From: Candidatus Rifleibacteriota bacterium
GTDB lineage: Bacteria; Muiribacteriota; Ozemobacteria; Ozemobacterales; Ozemobacteraceae
Reading direction: 5' to 3'
Length of the DNA: 64,000 nt
NCBI GenBank assembly: GCA_018818125.1
Contig: JAHISQ010000174.1
Location: 1-64,000, forward strand
Positions 59,644-64,000 of the stretch are shown here, piece by piece. The position numbers and the translations under genes were made by a program. Positions within the stretch are counted from its first letter, which is position 1; every line of letters begins with the position of its first letter. Under the pieces are notes generated by a model. It saw only the letters and a list, made by a program, of their open reading frames with translations. It made no database searches and was not told the DNA's origin.

Positions 59644-60528
59644 TTAGAGTTCGTAAGGGGTCAGACTTTCGTAACCGTCTTCAGTTACAACTATAGTCTG
59701 CTCGAATTGTGCAGAAAGCGAACCATCGCGGGTAACTGCTGTCCATTGATCGTCAAGCACCCGCAAAAAGCGCTTACCAAGATTTACCATCGGCTCAACC
59801 GTAAAAACCATGCCAGGAACCAGAACTATGCCAGTGTTGCGGCGGCCAAAATGCGGCACATCAGGTGGCTCATGAAAGACCTTGCCAATCCCGTGCCCGA
59901 TAAATTCGCGCACAACAGAGGCGCCCTGCCCTTCGGCATATTGCTGAATCTCAAACCCGATATCGCCAATCGTGTTATCAGGCTTGACTGCAGCCAAAGC
60001 CAGCTTTAGTGACTCACGAGCAATATTCACGATCTTGTGCGCATCAGGACTGCATTCACCAACAAAAAAGGTCATGTTGGCATCGGCGAAATATTCGTCT
60101 AGAATCGAGGTTACATCAACGTTGATGATATCGCCTTCGATTAAAACCCGCTCAGAAGGGATACCATGACAGATAACCTCGTTGACCGAAGTGCAGATAC
60201 TCTTCGGAAACCCTCGATAATTAAGGGGAGCCGGCCGTGCACCATTCTTAATTGTGTAATCGTGCACCAATTTGTTAATAGCGTTCGTTGTTATGCCTGG
60301 TTTAATATACTCTTCAGCTAATCTGAGAGTATCAATCACCAATTTGCCTGCTTTTTTGATCCCGGCAATATCTTTGGCAGTCTTGAGCTTGATCCGATAA
60401 TTGTTCAGATAAAGCTCGGCTACACTTACGTCATGGGCAGATCGAACAAACATACAGCATCTTTTGTATTTCAGCCCACTTCCGCAGGGGCAGAGATCGT
60501 TGCGGCCAGCCACAAGTTCTTCTTTCAT
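59644..60528 (-). CDS. map: Methionine aminopeptidase type I with N-terminal SEC-C motif
   Basis: About 294 residues. Start ATG 60528 follows GGAG; the longer upstream reading is unlikely. Removes the initiator methionine from new proteins. Residues 5-25 are a SEC-C zinc motif (RNDLCPCGSGLKYKRCC), which may bind the ribosome. The peptidase core has the five metal ligands: two Asp in GDIINVDV and DEYFADANMTFF, His in GHGIGKVFHEPPD, Glu in VFTVEPMVN and Glu in QFEQTIVVTEDG. Length beyond the usual 250-270 is due to the zinc region. Essential housekeeping enzyme. Confidence 0.95.
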   Translation of the reverse strand: MKEELVAGRNDLCPCGSGLKYKRCCMFVRSAHDVSVAELYLNNYRIKLKTAKDIAGIKKAGKLVIDTLRLAEEYIKPGITTNAINKLVHDYTIKNGARPAPLNYRGFPKSICTSVNEVICHGIPSERVLIEGDIINVDVTSILDEYFADANMTFFVGECSPDAHKIVNIARESLKLALAAVKPDNTIGDIGFEIQQYAEGQGASVVREFIGHGIGKVFHEPPDVPHFGRRNTGIVLVPGMVFTVEPMVNLGKRFLRVLDDQWTAVTRDGSLSAQFEQTIVVTEDGYESLTPYEL

Positions 60529-60622
60529 CAATTTCTCCTGAGTCTTTATATGGCCAGAAACCATCTATTTAATGAGCATTAAAGTATACTCTCAAGCCTT
60601 ACCATAAACAAGTATAAAATGC

Positions 60623-60651
60623 TTGCGATAAAACTCATTTCCATCTAGTAT
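60623..60651 (+). promoter_or_regulatory. Candidate sigma70-type promoter of speA
   Basis: TTGCGA (60623-60628) and TAGTAT (60646-60651), spacing 17, lying 34 bases before the start codon. The -10 can also be read as TATAAA a few bases on. Confidence 0.45.
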
Positions 60652-60685
60652 AAACCCTTATCTACATCAACCTCGGAGGTATCTG

Positions 60686-62584
<1,899 letters not shown>

Positions 62585-62594
62585 AATTCGGTAA

Positions 62595-62636
62595 AAAAAA
62601 GCCTCGCTGACAGATTATCTGCAGCGAGGCTTTTTT
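62595..62636. terminator. Bidirectional terminator between speA and glnS
   Basis: AAAAAAGCCTCGCTG (62595-62609) pairs with CAGCGAGGCTTTTTT (62622-62636); the 12-base loop carries a smaller palindrome. A and T runs on either flank suit termination in both directions. Confidence 0.9.
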
Positions 62637-62644
62637 ATTGATAA

Positions 62645-64000
62645 TCAGTCTGGTTGATTTTTCTGAATCTTGGCCCAACCGTCTTTCAGCGTTAACGTGC
62701 GATTAAACACGAGATGATCGCCAGTTGAATCCTGATCCATGCAGAAATAGCCCATACGCAGGAACTGAAGCGCAACGCCGACTGCGACATCAGCGAGAGC
62801 CGGTTCTAGAACGCAATCGCTGAGAACTTCAAGTGACGCCGGGTTGATTTTGTTGATAAAGTCTTCGCCTTCTGCAACCTTTTCGGGGTTTTCCTGGTTG
62901 AAAAGATGGTCGTAAAGACGTATCTCGGCTTTTCGACCCAGCGTGGCAGAAACCCAGTGCAACGTACCTTTTACTCTGCGACCATCCGGAGATGACCCGC
63001 CACGACTGGCGGGATCGTATTCGCAGTGCAACTCAACGATATTGCCGGCGGCATCTTTGATCACGTCTTTGCAGGTCACGTAATAGGCGTGTTTAAGTCT
63101 TACTTCTGCGCCCGGTGCCAATCTGAAATACTTTTTCGGCGGGTCTTCCATAAAGTCTTCAGATTCGATGTAGAGCTCTTTGGTAAAAGCCACTTTGCGG
63201 GTACCGGCAGTCGGATCTTCGGGATTGTTATCAGCATCGAAAACTTCGACCTGATCAGCCGGGTAGTTTGTGATAACCAGCTTGATCGGACGCAAAACCG
63301 CCATGAAACGGAGAGCATTGCGATTCAGGTCGTCGCGCACACAGTTTTCCAGCATCGCGAATTCGACAGTGCTGTTAGCCTTGGCAACGCCAATGCGATC
63401 ACAGAATTCACGCAAAGAGGCTGCTGGATATCCGCGGCGGCGCATTCCCGAGATGGTTGGCATGCGCGGGTCGTTCCAGCCCGATACTTTCTTTTCCTGC
63501 ACAAGGCGCAGCAGTTTGCGTTTGCTCATAACCGTATAAGTCAAGTTCAGGCGGGCAAATTCATACTGATGAGGCTTAGCTGGCAACGGAAGGTTTTCAA
63601 TGAACCACTCATAAAGTGGGCGATGATCCTGAAATTCGAGAGTACAGATCGAATGCGAGATATGCTCGATCGCGTCAGACTGACCATGTGTAAAGTCATA
63701 CATCGGGTAGACGCACCATTTGTCGCCAGTGCGTGGATGCTCGGCATGCAGAATGCGGTATAAAACGGGGTCGCGCATATTGATATTGGGTGCAGCCATG
63801 TCTATTTTGGCTCTTAGAACGCGTTCTCCGTTCTTGAATTCACCGTTTTTCATTCTGTTGAATAAATCCAGATTTTCTTCGACGCTGCGATCACGCCATG
63901 GCGAGTTTTTGCCAGGCTCAGTAAGAGTGCCGCGACTTGCCCTGATCTCGTCAGCAGTATGGTCGTCAACATAGGCCTTGCCAGACTTAATAAGTAGAAC
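62645..64000 (-). CDS. glnS: Glutamine--tRNA ligase, C-terminal part (5' end outside window)
   Basis: The frame is open to base 64000, giving about 452 residues; the N-terminal HIGH region lies beyond the window. An internal ATG at 63853 is not the start, since in-frame sequence ([35 protein letters not shown]) continues upstream. GlnRS charges tRNA-Gln. Visible: [45 protein letters not shown] (the class I KMSKS equivalent), [17 protein letters not shown], and the GlnRS anticodon-binding barrels to the end. The choice of GlnRS over GluRS rests on the DPRMPT block. Coded convergently to speA. Confidence 0.95.
   Translation of the reverse strand, partial: VLLIKSGKAYVDDHTADEIRASRGTLTEPGKNSPWRDRSVEENLDLFNRMKNGEFKNGERVLRAKIDMAAPNINMRDPVLYRILHAEHPRTGDKWCVYPMYDFTHGQSDAIEHISHSICTLEFQDHRPLYEWFIENLPLPAKPHQYEFARLNLTYTVMSKRKLLRLVQEKKVSGWNDPRMPTISGMRRRGYPAASLREFCDRIGVAKANSTVEFAMLENCVRDDLNRNALRFMAVLRPIKLVITNYPADQVEVFDADNNPEDPTAGTRKVAFTKELYIESEDFMEDPPKKYFRLAPGAEVRLKHAYYVTCKDVIKDAAGNIVELHCEYDPASRGGSSPDGRRVKGTLHWVSATLGRKAEIRLYDHLFNQENPEKVAEGEDFINKINPASLEVLSDCVLEPALADVAVGVALQFLRMGYFCMDQDSTGDHLVFNRTLTLKDGWAKIQKNQPD

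Noticed and set aside
63026-63763. 245-codon frame on the plus strand
   Set aside because: Entirely antisense to glnS, which is unambiguous; no ribosome site or motif.

Overview
The window comes from a diderm (Gram-negative type) bacterium. It encodes outer-membrane beta-barrel proteins, periplasm-directed proteins and a flagellin. Base composition looks close to 50% G+C by eye. Nothing in it fixes the phylum. The mix of long multi-PAS kinases, a SEC-C methionine aminopeptidase, PUFA-synthase genes and a pseudopilin-like tail on an unrelated membrane protein would suit an environmental, non-enterobacterial lineage (Riflebacteria, Lentisphaerae or a deltaproteobacterial group), but that is a weak inference. 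There is no tRNA, rRNA, CRISPR array, transposase or phage gene that I can support, so this looks like ordinary chromosome with specialised operons.

Layout. 1-20.9 kb is a mosaic of small units: the end of a flagellin gene, an HD/Nudix pair, a pentapeptide-repeat membrane protein, an outer-membrane barrel, a YcaQ/AlkZ-like glycosylase, a WD40 protein, a VanX-like dipeptidase, an M29-type aminopeptidase, two linked envelope proteins of unknown role, a hybrid histidine kinase, an exported phosphoesterase, a dicarboxylate/amino-acid symporter and an XdhC protein. 21.1-39.9 kb is one tightly packed operon: a PfaA-like and a PfaC-like polyunsaturated fatty acid synthase followed directly by oleA, oleB, oleC and oleD, the complete long-chain olefin pathway. 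Read together, it makes a polyunsaturated acyl chain and joins two chains head-to-head into a long polyene hydrocarbon. No enoyl reductase (PfaD), phosphopantetheinyl transferase or glycerolipid acyltransferase is present in the window.

40-45.7 kb carries a SYLF-domain protein, a FIST sensor coupled to a histidine kinase, a DUF457-type membrane protein and ispH. 45.8-53.4 kb is a second striking operon with a near-consensus promoter: a PqqD-like protein, an ATP-grasp ligase, a PLP-dependent decarboxylase, a urea-transporter/M23-peptidase fusion and a TPR/outer-membrane barrel protein. Its composition suggests that a small amino-acid-derived compound is made in the cytoplasm and handled across both membranes; I recognise no described pathway with this gene set. 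A nested-hairpin repeat lies inside this operon.

53.5-64 kb holds an exported GyrI-like protein, a membrane kinase divergent from two receiver proteins and a GAF/HD-GYP phosphodiesterase, two small unknown proteins, methionine aminopeptidase, arginine decarboxylase (speA) and the 3' part of glnS (start beyond the window). Several strong hairpins separate convergent genes.
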